From contig NZ_SLZK01000006.1 in NCBI RefSeq assembly GCF_004341105.1, forward strand, positions 310,001 through 374,000: a stretch of 64,000 bases of DNA. Reading direction: 5' to 3'. Source of the DNA: Rhizobium sp. BK418 (GTDB taxonomy: Bacteria; Pseudomonadota; Alphaproteobacteria; Rhizobiales; Rhizobiaceae). Every line of letters starts with the position of its first letter. Position 1 is the first letter of the stretch. The position numbers and the translations under genes are program-made. The notes under the pieces were generated by a model that did not search any database, was not told where the DNA came from, and saw only the letters and a program-made list of their open reading frames with translations. This document shows, piece after piece, positions 43,875-53,261 of this stretch.

Positions 43875-44978
43875 ATGCCCCAACCCGTGCTGTTTTCGCC
43901 TTTCGCTGTACGCAATATCGAGCTCGTCAACCGCATCGTGATCGCGCCGATGTGCCAGTACTCGGCCGTCGACGGCTGCATGACGGACTGGCATCTGATC
44001 CATCTTGGACAGTTGGCGCTTTCCGGTGCTGCGCTTTTGACGATCGAGGCGACTGCCGTCGTGCCGGAGGGGCGCATCACCTTCGCAGACGTCGGGCTTT
44101 ATGATGATGCCTCTGAAGCGGCTATGGCTCGCACGCTTGAAAGTCTCAGGAAATGGTCCGACATGCCTATTGCCGTGCAATTGGCGCATGCCGGCCGCAA
44201 GGCCTCGAGCGAGGTCCCATGGCGAGGCGGCGGTCAGTTTCCACCAAACCATCCGAACGGATGGCAGACTGAGGCACCTTCCGCTGTTGCTTTTAATCCA
44301 AATTATGTGCCGCCGACTGCGCTGGACCGCGATGGCATGAAGCGCGTCCGCGATGCCTTTGCCGCTGCCGCACGGCGGGCCGCAAAGATCGGCATCGATG
44401 CCGTTCAGATCCACGGTGCTCACGGATATCTGCTGCATGAATTCCTGTCCCCCTTGTCGAACCAGCGAACCGACGAATATGGCGGCTCGCTGAAAAATCG
44501 GGCCCGGTTTCCGCTGGAAGTCCTCGATGCAGTCAAGAACGCCTTTCCCTCTGACCGGCCGGTGACGATGCGCGTTTCCGCCACCGACTGGGTCGAGGGC
44601 GGGCTGGACATTTCCGAGAGCGTCGAATTTGCTAGAATGTTGGAAGCACACGGTTGCGACGCCATCCATGTATCGAGCGGCGGCCTGCATCCCTCGCAGG
44701 CGATCCCGATCAGCCCGAGCTATCAGGTGCCGCTTGCCCGGGCGATCAAAGGCGCCGTCAAAATGCCGGTTGTCGCCGTTGGCTTGATCACTGAGCCAAC
44801 GCAGGCTGAGGCAATCGTAGCAACCGGCGATGCAGACCTAATCGCGCTTGCCCGGGCCATCCTCTATGATCCGCGCTGGCCGTGGCACGCGGCCGCCGAG
44901 CTTGGCGGGCAGGTGAAGGCAGCCAATCAGTATCTTCGATGCCAGCCGTCGCAGTTCAAGACCCTGTTTGCGAAGTGA
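43875..44978 (+). CDS. NADH:flavin oxidoreductase, old yellow enzyme family (YqjM-like)
   Basis: FMN-dependent ene-reductase of 367 residues. The FMN-proximal cysteine in IAPMCQYSA (Cys27) marks the thermophilic-like OYE class; substrate-binding histidines lie in IHGAHGYLLHEF, followed by SNQRTDEYGGSLKNRARF, all family signatures. The C-terminal AVGLITEPTQAEAIV and LIALARAILYDPRWP bind the FMN phosphate and close the barrel. It reduces alpha,beta-unsaturated carbonyls or similar compounds. The last 23 bases overlap the convergent kinase gene. Confidence 0.92.
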   Translation: MPQPVLFSPFAVRNIELVNRIVIAPMCQYSAVDGCMTDWHLIHLGQLALSGAALLTIEATAVVPEGRITFADVGLYDDASEAAMARTLESLRKWSDMPIAVQLAHAGRKASSEVPWRGGGQFPPNHPNGWQTEAPSAVAFNPNYVPPTALDRDGMKRVRDAFAAAARRAAKIGIDAVQIHGAHGYLLHEFLSPLSNQRTDEYGGSLKNRARFPLEVLDAVKNAFPSDRPVTMRVSATDWVEGGLDISESVEFARMLEAHGCDAIHVSSGGLHPSQAIPISPSYQVPLARAIKGAVKMPVVAVGLITEPTQAEAIVATGDADLIALARAILYDPRWPWHAAAELGGQVKAANQYLRCQPSQFKTLFAK

Positions 44979-45954
44979 TGCCTGGGTCGGATACTCGCAC
45001 CATCGTGTGGAGGTCTCGGAGAAGCCCACCGGGACCATTCTCTGTTGCCGGATCAAGCCCGAGCTTCATCAGCCAGCACCACATGCTGAGCCGATGGAAA
45101 AGCGTATAGAGCCAAAGCGTCCGTCCTATATCGGGGTGATCGACAGAGCCGTAACCTTCGAGGATGGGCTTGTAGCTGCGTGGGTCTTCATGTGCCGAAC
45201 AGAAAAGGGCCTTGGCAAGATCGAAGAACCTGTCTGCTGCCCGCGCATTGCCGAAATCGATGAGCCCGCTGAGCTGCAGCCTGCCTGAGTCGTTGCGTAG
45301 AGCCAGCACATTACCCTGATGAAAGTCATCATGGCAGAGGACGGCACCGCTGCTTTGCTGTAGAAGGCCGAAGTTCGCTTCTGACAGCAGCTGCAAACGG
45401 CGCCCAAGATCGGCATCGCCGCCCAAATCGCGGAAGCGCCGGAAAACGTCTTCGAACGCCGACGTCATATAATCCGCATTCGTCGGCATCGGCCTGTTGA
45501 TCCCGTAGCCGAGAAGATAGCCATAGGCTGGCATCGACATTGCGTGAATGTTTCTCAGCAGCGCGCCCATCTGACGATAGGCTTGCTCGATATCCGTCTC
45601 GGCCATCCAGTCGCGCAACGAGCGGCCGGGCAGGAGGGGCAACAAGGCGTAGCGCAATGGCAAGAGGCTTCGCGACTCGTCGATCTCCAGCCACTTTGGC
45701 GCTAGCGGCGTCAGCTTCCTGATCCAACCTGCCACAAGTTTTTCGTTCGCCGGTCCCCATTCGGGGTCGTCAGGATAAATCTTGAGGACCAGCGGTTCGT
45801 AGTCAGCGTTGGCAAGGTCGATCCTGTAAATTTCCGTGCTGCCGCCATGAAGACGAGCAAAGCCGCCGGCGACTAAATCCGCATCAAGGTTTTGGACGAT
45901 CTGCTGAACGGCCTTCGTATCGAGCTCTAGGGTTGTCCTTCTTTCTGGTGCCAT
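44956..45954 (-). CDS. Aminoglycoside phosphotransferase/choline kinase-like protein
   Basis: Protein-kinase-like small-molecule kinase of 332 residues. The catalytic loop is CHDDFHQGNVL (Brenner motif with catalytic Asp), the metal-binding motif LIDFGNARAADRFFDLA replaces DFG, and an N-lobe Lys is available in LVLKIYPDD. These are hallmarks of the APH family, whose substrates include antibiotics, choline, homoserine and sugars. No resistance context is present, so a metabolic substrate is more likely. It overlaps the end of the convergent flavin oxidoreductase gene by 23 bases. Confidence 0.85.
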   Translation of the reverse strand: MAPERRTTLELDTKAVQQIVQNLDADLVAGGFARLHGGSTEIYRIDLANADYEPLVLKIYPDDPEWGPANEKLVAGWIRKLTPLAPKWLEIDESRSLLPLRYALLPLLPGRSLRDWMAETDIEQAYRQMGALLRNIHAMSMPAYGYLLGYGINRPMPTNADYMTSAFEDVFRRFRDLGGDADLGRRLQLLSEANFGLLQQSSGAVLCHDDFHQGNVLALRNDSGRLQLSGLIDFGNARAADRFFDLAKALFCSAHEDPRSYKPILEGYGSVDHPDIGRTLWLYTLFHRLSMWCWLMKLGLDPATENGPGGLLRDLHTMVRVSDPGITSQTGS

Positions 45955-46249
45955 GTCTAAAGCCCTTGCGCGATTTTGAGAGACGCCGGAAATTGTGAGG
46001 CGAAACGCCGACCGGACGGCGGACAGGGCGAAATTCGGCTCAGAGTGCTTTGACCTGTCTTGCCGGTCAATCTCATTCCGCAGAGATTATGCGGTAGCAG
46101 GCGAGTTGCCTGAAGTCGCAATGTGTCTCATCAAAGATCGATGCCGCTGCTGTGCGGGCTGGCGATCATTGAGCCGAGTACCCATATAGGCGTCAGCGAA
46201 GCGCACCTGACAACTCCCGTCCATCTCGCGCATTGGAAAGGACATCTCT

Positions 46250-46759
46250 ATGACAACAGAACGTGCAGTACTTGCTGGCGGCTGCTTCTGGGGAATGCAG
46301 GACCTAATTCGACGTTTTCCCGGCGTTATTTCAACGCGCGTGGGTTATACCGGAGGCGAAGTCCGTAACGCAACGTATCGCAACCATGGCAATCATGCCG
46401 AAGCGATAGAGATCATCTTCGATCCGCAAAAGACGAGCTATCGCGACATCCTGGAGTTTTTCTTCCAGATCCACGACCCGACTACCGTCAACCGCCAGGG
46501 CAACGACATTGGCACGAGTTACCGGTCGGCGATCTTCTATATGGATGAAAACCAGCGGCTGACAGCCGAAGATACGATCGCCGATGTCAATGCTTCTGGC
46601 CTTTGGCCGGGCAAGGTAGTGACCGAAGTCGTTCCCGTCGGCGACTTCTGGGAAGCCGAGCCTGAGCATCAGGATTATCTCGAACGCATTCCGAATGGCT
46701 ATACATGCCATTTCGTTCGTCCGGGCTGGAAACTGCCGAAGCGGCAGAACGTCGCCTGA
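46250..46759 (+). CDS. msrA: Peptide-methionine (S)-S-oxide reductase MsrA
   Basis: Repair enzyme of 169 residues that reduces methionine-S-sulfoxide. The catalytic Cys12 is in AGGCFWGMQ, and VGYTGGEVRNATYRNHGNHA and FFQIHDPTTVNRQGNDIGTS are the strongly conserved MsrA core. The C-terminal Cys in YTCHFVRP may serve as resolving cysteine. The ATG follows AAAGGA. A strong terminator begins 38 bases after the stop, so this is a single-gene transcript. About 295 bases upstream show no other gene. Confidence 0.95.
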   Translation: MTTERAVLAGGCFWGMQDLIRRFPGVISTRVGYTGGEVRNATYRNHGNHAEAIEIIFDPQKTSYRDILEFFFQIHDPTTVNRQGNDIGTSYRSAIFYMDENQRLTAEDTIADVNASGLWPGKVVTEVVPVGDFWEAEPEHQDYLERIPNGYTCHFVRPGWKLPKRQNVA

Positions 46760-46796
46760 GTCCACGCTCTACGCGTTAAATTGACCGGATTTTGCC

Positions 46797-46829
46797 AGCG
46801 GTGGCCTCCTCGGCCGCCGCTTTTCTTTT
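46797..46829 (+). terminator. Rho-independent terminator of msrA
   Basis: AGCGGTGGCC pairs with GGCCGCCGCT (one G-U pair) around a 5-base loop, followed by TTTCTTTT. It isolates the downstream YcaO-TfuA locus from msrA transcription. Confidence 0.85.
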
Positions 46830-46986
46830 GAAACTGCTCGGTTTGATTGCGGACTTTCGACATTCCCAGTCCGTCATCTGCAGGACCGCCGGACTCGTGC
46901 ATTTGTCCGCCGACAATACTGATATCGTGTGGTATCGTCGTGTAGAATAGATGGGATTATCGATACGCTTAAGGCAGGAGCCGCGT

Positions 46987-49900
46987 ATGACTCGCGACAC
47001 GCCAATCGATAAGCAAGGGCAGTCTATACATATCTCGGCGAGCGACAGCCGCTCCCCAGAAAAACACGGTGAGCGTCGGGTGGTCACCGCGCTTTGCTAT
47101 GACCTGGTCGGCTCCACGAACCTTTTCAATCTGATGGATATCGAGGACTATCAGGATCTGATGGCCGCCTTCCTTCAGGCGGCGCGTCAATCCGTTATCG
47201 CGCATTCCGGCGTCATCCGGCTCGAAGCCGGGGATGGTGGAGTGGCTCTCTTTCCAATCGAGCTCGGACCGCGGGATGCAGCGTCGGCAGCGATCCGAGC
47301 CGGTCTTGGAATCGTAGAAGCATGTCAGCGCCTCGGCCGGGATCTCGCTCGCGAAGATCTGCAGGTGCGTGTGGGCGTCGCGACCTCGGTTGCCCTGATC
47401 CGAGACGCGCAGGTGCAGAACTGGATACATGAGCCCGTCACAGGTGCCGCACTCGCTCTTGCGACACGGCTGGAGGCCGCTGCCCAGCCAAACACCGTGC
47501 TGGTTTCGGACGAGACCCGAAATCTCGCTGGTCGCTCGCACGCCTTCATATCGGAAGGCACACGCCTGTTAAAAGGCTTCTCGGAGCCGGAAAATGTCTG
47601 GAGAGCGATCGGCCATAAACGGGAAGTCGACCGCTTCCACGCATTCGGGAGGCTGGACGGTACCTTCGTCGGTCGTGTCAATGAGCTGGAACGGGTCAGG
47701 AGGGCCTGCGACGCTGCCGCAGGCGGCAAGGGCGGTGTGCTCGTCATCAGTGGCGAGGCTGGCATTGGCAAATCGCGGATGCTTCGGCAGGTTCGGCGAA
47801 TGATCCATGCGCAGCAAGCAAAATCGCTGCTCTTTCAATGTCTGCCAGGAGGATCTCGCTCGACGCTTCACCCATTGCTGAACAGTTTTCCGCAGCGCCG
47901 TCCGGATGACGCCGGCGGGCGGCTGACAATAGATGCGGTCGCCGCCCAGTTCGCGCGTCAGGGCATCCATGACGCTGAAGTCATCGGCATTTTTTGCCAT
48001 CTGCTTGGTGCGGAGGGACGCAATGAAGCTCTTTCCGACAGTTCCCTCAGGACGATACAGCAACGTGCACGGCAAGCGCTGTCAAAGGCTTTGAGCACCA
48101 TTTGCGCGCAAGCGCCGCTGGTCATTGCGGTTGAAGACATTCACTGGATCGATCCGACCTCGGAGCATCTTCTTCGCGAGGCGGCACGGCTTGTGCCGAC
48201 GCTTCCCGCCCTTCTGATTGTTACATGCCGACCGGGCTCTTATGCCGGCATGTTCGATGAGGTTGAGGCGGAGCATATTTCGCTCGGCCCGCTCAATCAC
48301 GATGAAACGCTGCAGGCGATTGCCGCGCGCTGGCCGAAGGACCGCCAGGACGTGCTGCCGCAACTGCTCGAAGTAACTGAGCGCATATCCGGCGGCGTGC
48401 CGCTTTTCATCGAAGAGATATGCCAGTGGGCGTCCGAAGCCGCCTCTGAGGATGCGATGCGCGCAGCTCCGAATACGTCGCGCAACCATGTTTCCGTTTT
48501 CGAGGGGATATTGGACTCGCGGCTCGAAAAACTGGGTTCGGCCAAAGATGTGGTGCGGGCTGCAGCTGTCGCCGGTGATCGCTTTACCGTTTCGCTGCTT
48601 CGCGAATTATTGCCGGATGCGAGCAGGAGATCCCTTCTGCATGCCGCCGAGACTCTCTGCGAGACCGGATTTTTGACCCGCATGCGTGCCCATGGCGGCG
48701 TCGCATACGGCTTTCGTCATGCTCTTATACAGGAAACGATCTATAACGGCCTTCTCAAGACGCAACGACAGCTTTTTCATCGCCGTCTGTTCACGGCAGC
48801 AAACAGCAACCGCTCGATCGCCAACTGGCTGGATGCGGGTGCGCTTGCCCAGCATGCTGAGTCTGCAGGCCTTCGCGAACATGCGATCTCGCTGTTCGTA
48901 ACGGCAGGAAAGGAGCATGCCAGCCGTTCCGCCATGGTGGAGGCGCGCCACCATTTCGAACGCGCCCTGGCGCTGTGCGAGGCCATGCCCGAAGGTGTTG
49001 GCGATGGATTGTACCTCTCTGTTTTGACCGAGCTTGGACCACTCCTGACAGCAACCGTCGGGCCTAACTCGGCGCCGGCGAGAACCCTTTACGAGAAAGG
49101 CGTCGAGATCGCCCGCCGCCAGCCGAAAGAAGATCAGCCCAAATGGTTTCCGGTCTATTGGGGCTGGTGGCTGACGGGGCAAAACTTCATGGAGATGCAC
49201 AGCCGCGCCCGCGAAGTTCAGGTAATGCTGTCAGGAGTTGACGATCGCGAGGTCGAGCTGCAGGTCAATCATTCGATCTGGGCGATAGAGTTCAATGTCG
49301 GACGGCAGCAGGAGGCACAAAATGCGGTACGGGTCGGGCTTGCGCTTTACGATGAAGAGGCGGCGAAAGCGAGCCGCAATGCCTTCGGCGGCCATGACGC
49401 GAAGGTATGTGGTCTCGGACAGCTGGCCTTGTCCCTTTGGCTGACGGGCCAAACAGAGGCCTCCAGCAAGGCTCTTGCCGACATGGTCGCCTTTGTGGAC
49501 AGCATCGCGCATATGCCGAGCAAGGCGCACTCGCTGGATACGGAGGCGGTGTCGGCTTTCTATCGCAACGACCATGTTCGCCTGATCGAGATTTCCGGCA
49601 GGATGAGCGATTTTGCGAAAAAGCACGAACTGCAATCCCTGTCGGCATTGGCCCTGCTCTTTCAGGGATGGGCAACTGCGCATGTTGAAAACCTGTCTCG
49701 CGGCCACGAGATGTTCCGTCAAGGCCTGGCGCTTCTGAGGGAGCTCGGGACAGTCGCGGATCTGCCAATCTATCTCTACATGCATGCGACCATGCTCGGC
49801 CGTGCGCATAAGTACCAGGCGGCGATAGAGGTCGTCACCGACGCTATCCGTGAAGCGAGGGCGACAGGCCATGCTTATTGGCTTGCCGAGCTTCACCGCC

Positions 49901-50058
49901 GCCGCGCGCTGCTACTATCGAGCGGAAAGGCGGAGAAGCCGGCCGTTCTTGCGGATCTGAGGACAGCGATTACCATAGCCGAGGAACAGGGTGCGGTCGC
50001 CTTACTGCATCGGGCGCAGAGGTCAGTGAAGGAGCTCGGCCTTGCAGGCGAGTTCTGA
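46987..50058 (+). CDS. Class III cyclase-like domain / AAA ATPase / helical-repeat regulator
   Basis: Large cytoplasmic protein of about 1023 residues. Residues 30-185 form a class III nucleotide-cyclase domain; the two metal aspartates are present (Asp39 in LCYDLVGST, Asp83 in AGDGGVALF), as is Arg161, but the purine-specifying Lys and transition-state Asn appear replaced by Leu and Ala, so activity is doubtful. Residues 227-560 are a STAND-like ATPase with FVGRVNELERV, Walker A GEAGIGKS (256-263) and Walker B-like LVIAVEDIHWID. The remainder is TPR-like helices. The start has GGCAGGAG. The YcaO gene begins inside its 3' end, so this protein belongs to that locus, probably as sensor or regulator. 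Confidence 0.85.
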   Translation: MTRDTPIDKQGQSIHISASDSRSPEKHGERRVVTALCYDLVGSTNLFNLMDIEDYQDLMAAFLQAARQSVIAHSGVIRLEAGDGGVALFPIELGPRDAASAAIRAGLGIVEACQRLGRDLAREDLQVRVGVATSVALIRDAQVQNWIHEPVTGAALALATRLEAAAQPNTVLVSDETRNLAGRSHAFISEGTRLLKGFSEPENVWRAIGHKREVDRFHAFGRLDGTFVGRVNELERVRRACDAAAGGKGGVLVISGEAGIGKSRMLRQVRRMIHAQQAKSLLFQCLPGGSRSTLHPLLNSFPQRRPDDAGGRLTIDAVAAQFARQGIHDAEVIGIFCHLLGAEGRNEALSDSSLRTIQQRARQALSKALSTICAQAPLVIAVEDIHWIDPTSEHLLREAARLVPTLPALLIVTCRPGSYAGMFDEVEAEHISLGPLNHDETLQAIAARWPKDRQDVLPQLLEVTERISGGVPLFIEEICQWASEAASEDAMRAAPNTSRNHVSVFEGILDSRLEKLGSAKDVVRAAAVAGDRFTVSLLRELLPDASRRSLLHAAETLCETGFLTRMRAHGGVAYGFRHALIQETIYNGLLKTQRQLFHRRLFTAANSNRSIANWLDAGALAQHAESAGLREHAISLFVTAGKEHASRSAMVEARHHFERALALCEAMPEGVGDGLYLSVLTELGPLLTATVGPNSAPARTLYEKGVEIARRQPKEDQPKWFPVYWGWWLTGQNFMEMHSRAREVQVMLSGVDDREVELQVNHSIWAIEFNVGRQQEAQNAVRVGLALYDEEAAKASRNAFGGHDAKVCGLGQLALSLWLTGQTEASSKALADMVAFVDSIAHMPSKAHSLDTEAVSAFYRNDHVRLIEISGRMSDFAKKHELQSLSALALLFQGWATAHVENLSRGHEMFRQGLALLRELGTVADLPIYLYMHATMLGRAHKYQAAIEVVTDAIREARATGHAYWLAELHRRRALLLSSGKAEKPAVLADLRTAITIAEEQGAVALLHRAQRSVKELGLAGEF

Positions 50059-51259
50059 AGTCTCCTGCACAGACACGACTGAAATGCTCGCGGCATTTTA
50101 TGCCGGGATCAGAGACGGGAGCATGTCCGTGCCCTCTCAATCGGACATCGAGGATACCGAGGCTTATTTCCGTTCTCTGCTGCCGCTCTGCCGTAGGGCG
50201 AGCATCACACGTATCGGCGATCTGACCGGTCTCGACCGGATCGGGTTTCCGGTCATCCAGGCCATACGACCGGCGGCGTTATCGGAAGTCACCTCGCTCG
50301 GCCGCGGGATGTCCAGAATATCTGCCGCAATCGGAGCGATCATGGAATCGCTCGAGCGTTTCTATGCCGAGGCGATCCAACCCTCCCGTGTTTTCCTGTC
50401 CACCGCAGAAGAGTTGATAATCGGAGCCAACTGCTTCGATGGTTTCTGCCTCCCCGCAACTCGCCTGAACTGGCGTGACCGCGAGACCGCCTGGATCATG
50501 GGTGTCGATATGGCAACAGGCGCTACGGCGCCCGTTCCATTCGAGCTTGTGCACACGATCTACACCGATCCGCCGCCGGCCAGTGACGGCGTGTTCCTGC
50601 GCACCACGACGGGCCTTGCCTGCCACCGGTCAGACTTCGGCGCGTTACTGCATGGGCTCCTGGAGTGCATAGAACGCGATGCGATCGCCCGGGCATTCGA
50701 AACTCATGGATTCATGGACCGGATGAGGCTGCCGGTGTCAGGATTGGGTGCCGCAGTCCAGGATATTCTGTCACGCCTCACCGGGTTCGGAATATTGGTT
50801 GCCTTCTGGTTTGCGCCTTCGCCGGCAGGGATTCCGGTCGTCTGGTGCCAGACGATCGAGTCCGGCGAAGGCGAACCTATGTTGGCCCTTCCGACGGAGG
50901 GCTATTGTGCTGGTCTCGATCTGCAGAAGGCGGCGTTCGGCGCGCTGCTGGAAGCACTGGCGGCCCGGGCCGGCGCGATATCCGGCGCACGAGACGATCA
51001 AACGCGCAGACATTATGCAAGGCGAAGCGAGACCATGCTGGCCGACGCCCGCAATCTGATCCTTGGCGAAGCTACGACATCGGGCGATTTTGCAGGCGCA
51101 TTGCCCACCATCACCGATCTCGCCGATCTCGTGGAAAAGATCGTTGACGCCGGACTGGGACCGGTTCTCGCCGTTCCGATCGCTTCGGAGGACGATCCGA
51201 ATGTGCATTGCGTGCGAACGGTCCTTGCAGGCATGCGTGCTTTTGCGGTCGAGCGGTGA
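50042..51259 (+). CDS. YcaO-domain protein
   Basis: YcaO proteins use ATP to activate peptide backbone amides, making azolines or, with TfuA, thioamides. This one has 405 residues. Nucleotide-binding features are GRGMSR (88-93) followed by AIMESLERF (99-107), and GLACHRSDFGALLHGLLECI with ERDA after it (191-214), the two E-x-x-E-R-like helices of the fold. There is no proline-rich C-terminal end as in azoline-forming enzymes. The TTG at 50042 has AAGGAG at eight bases and overlaps the preceding gene by 17 bases, so translation is coupled. An ATG at 50084 is a weaker alternative. The TfuA-like gene follows after nine bases. Confidence 0.85.
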   Translation: MQASSEVSCTDTTEMLAAFYAGIRDGSMSVPSQSDIEDTEAYFRSLLPLCRRASITRIGDLTGLDRIGFPVIQAIRPAALSEVTSLGRGMSRISAAIGAIMESLERFYAEAIQPSRVFLSTAEELIIGANCFDGFCLPATRLNWRDRETAWIMGVDMATGATAPVPFELVHTIYTDPPPASDGVFLRTTTGLACHRSDFGALLHGLLECIERDAIARAFETHGFMDRMRLPVSGLGAAVQDILSRLTGFGILVAFWFAPSPAGIPVVWCQTIESGEGEPMLALPTEGYCAGLDLQKAAFGALLEALAARAGAISGARDDQTRRHYARRSETMLADARNLILGEATTSGDFAGALPTITDLADLVEKIVDAGLGPVLAVPIASEDDPNVHCVRTVLAGMRAFAVER

Positions 51260-51268
51260 GGGCGAGGG

Positions 51269-52012
51269 ATGGATCAGAGCGAAACCGGTCCAATCCTGGT
51301 TTTCCTTGGCCCCACTCTCCGCTTGCCGGATGCCCGGAGCATTCTCGACGCCATCTACCTGCAGCCTGTTTCTCAGGGGGATATCATTCTCGCCGCTCAC
51401 GCATTTCGCCCGAGAGCGATGGTTTTGATAGACGGTCTTTTCGAGGACAGACCGGCCGTCCGTCACAAGGAAATTCTCTGGGCGCTGTCGCAGGGTATCG
51501 TAATGATCGGTTCAGCGAGCATGGGTGCGCTTCGCGCCGCCGAGCTGGATCTATTCGGAATGATCGGCGTGGGTCTCATCTATCGCTGGTACAGGCGGTG
51601 GCCGCTCACGGCGGAAGATGCCGTCGCTGTCCAATGTGGTCCTCCGGAGCTCGGCTTCACGGCTTTGACCGAGGCGCTGGTCGATCTGCAGCGCAGTTTT
51701 AAGGTACTGTTTCGTCGCGGCCTGATTTCGAAAGCCGAGATGGATGCGGGTATTGCCGCAGCCAGGAGGCTTAATTTTCGTGAACGGTCCATTCGGAATG
51801 TCCTCGCTGCTGCACAATGGCCAGCAGACAAAGCGGCTCTGTTGCGCAGCCATCTGATCGCACAGAAGAAGGCTGATGCCAGCTTGGCGCTACGGCTGGC
51901 GCCCACCCTGACGAAACTAAAACCGGCAAAATTACCTTATACGTCAACCAATACTTTCCTGCGCGATCTGGAAGCAGGATCTATTGACATCAATTTAATT
52001 AGAAACTACTAA
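51269..52012 (+). CDS. TfuA-like protein
   Basis: Protein of 247 residues of the TfuA family, named after the trifolitoxin locus of Rhizobium leguminosarum. Diagnostic pieces are VFLGPTLRLPDAR at the N-terminus, AVRHKEILWALSQGIVMIGS (63-82), SMGALRAAELDLFGMIGVG and LIYRWYRRWPLTAEDAVAV. TfuA partners with YcaO to deliver sulfide or activate the enzyme for thioamide formation, as in thioamide RiPPs and methyl-coenzyme M reductase thioglycine. The gene sits nine bases after ycaO. Its last 60 bases are clearly AT-richer than the surroundings. Confidence 0.88.
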   Translation: MDQSETGPILVFLGPTLRLPDARSILDAIYLQPVSQGDIILAAHAFRPRAMVLIDGLFEDRPAVRHKEILWALSQGIVMIGSASMGALRAAELDLFGMIGVGLIYRWYRRWPLTAEDAVAVQCGPPELGFTALTEALVDLQRSFKVLFRRGLISKAEMDAGIAAARRLNFRERSIRNVLAAAQWPADKAALLRSHLIAQKKADASLALRLAPTLTKLKPAKLPYTSTNTFLRDLEAGSIDINLIRNY

Positions 52013-52057
52013 TAATAGTAATTGCCATATAACTCATCTCATAGAGTAGTTGAGCTA

Positions 52058-53242
52058 ATGGAATTGTATCCTGACATATCACTTAAGAAACCTGCGCCGG
52101 CGCTCGGAACGCGATGCTGGATATTTCCTCAGCCGCCTTTTATCCTTGGTTATGAGCAGCCGGACCGGATCTTGCTATCGATATCGCCCAACGAGATCGG
52201 TGATGGCCCTAGTGACATATTGATGTATGTCGCCGATCCGCTGTTCGACAAAGAACCCTATGGCTTCAACGATTTGCCGCCTTTTCGCGGCCCTCTGCGG
52301 CGGCCTGTCCAGCCAGGCCCGGACCGGCATTTTGACAGCCTGGACCCAAGATCACGTGATTATCTGGGTGTCCATGCCTATGCATGCGTTCATTTTGTTC
52401 TGGATGTCTGGCGCAATTATCTCGCGCGACCGCTGCGTTGGTTCTTTTCGGAATTCTATCCGAGGCTGGAAATCGTTCCCTTCGTCCGCTGGAACAACGC
52501 GCATGCGGGCTTCGGCTTTCTCGAACTCGGCTGTTCGGAAGCCGGCGGTGAACAATCGCCCTATGCATTGAATTTCGATACGATTGCCCATGAGATCGGC
52601 CACCTCGTCACGCTCTCGCAGACGGGGTTTCCACGCAACCCCTCCCGGGATGCGGATTTCTTTCCATTCTCCGAAGCGATCTCGGACAGCATATCCTTGA
52701 TTTCGTTTTTGCATTTCGATTCCGCCATCGATCGGCTGCTGCGGCGGACGAAAGGAAATCTCCTGCTGTACAACGAGCTCAATCGCTTTGCCGAGACAAG
52801 CCCGGAGACCCAAATCCGCCTTGCAACCAACTTCCGACGAATGTCGGAAGTCACAAGCGAGGCTCATGATCGTTCGCTGCCCTTTCTCGGTGCGATCTTT
52901 GATACGATCGTCGAACTTTATCATCGGGAACTGGTGGCGAGTGGTTGCGCCGATCATCGTCTTCTCTCCGTCAGTCTTCGCGATCTGACGCAGGACGAGT
53001 TTGCCTGGTTTCGGCAAACGACAGCCGAAGCCTTTCGGGACAGACCGCTCTTCTTCAAGCTAGCTCTGATCAAGGCGAGGGACTCAGTCGGAGCGGCAAT
53101 CGGTGCTGCGCTTCACAGACTTGATCCGGACACGATGCGTCTTGGGGACGCCGCGTTAGCAATCATCTCGGCTGCCGATTTACAGACTGCCGCACAATTA
53201 GAGGAAAACTTTGCATGGCGTGAAATCATCCGCTCGAGATGA
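52058..53242 (+). CDS. Putative gluzincin-type metallopeptidase
   Basis: Protein of about 394 residues from the ATG at 52058 (the frame opens with a TTG at 52022). FDTIAHEIGHLVTL contains the zinc motif HEIGH (178-182), and SEAISDS supplies the third ligand Glu206 and the ExxxD pattern of thermolysin-like gluzincins. No signal peptide or membrane segment is seen, so it acts in the cytoplasm. The rest matches no family I recognise. In this locus it could remove a leader from a YcaO-TfuA-modified substrate or process the cysteine-rich protein encoded next, but neither is shown. An AT-rich 46-base gap separates it from the TfuA gene. Confidence 0.65.
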   Translation: MELYPDISLKKPAPALGTRCWIFPQPPFILGYEQPDRILLSISPNEIGDGPSDILMYVADPLFDKEPYGFNDLPPFRGPLRRPVQPGPDRHFDSLDPRSRDYLGVHAYACVHFVLDVWRNYLARPLRWFFSEFYPRLEIVPFVRWNNAHAGFGFLELGCSEAGGEQSPYALNFDTIAHEIGHLVTLSQTGFPRNPSRDADFFPFSEAISDSISLISFLHFDSAIDRLLRRTKGNLLLYNELNRFAETSPETQIRLATNFRRMSEVTSEAHDRSLPFLGAIFDTIVELYHRELVASGCADHRLLSVSLRDLTQDEFAWFRQTTAEAFRDRPLFFKLALIKARDSVGAAIGAALHRLDPDTMRLGDAALAIISAADLQTAAQLEENFAWREIIRSR

Positions 53243-53261
53243 GCCGGAAGAGGAGGGGGAA

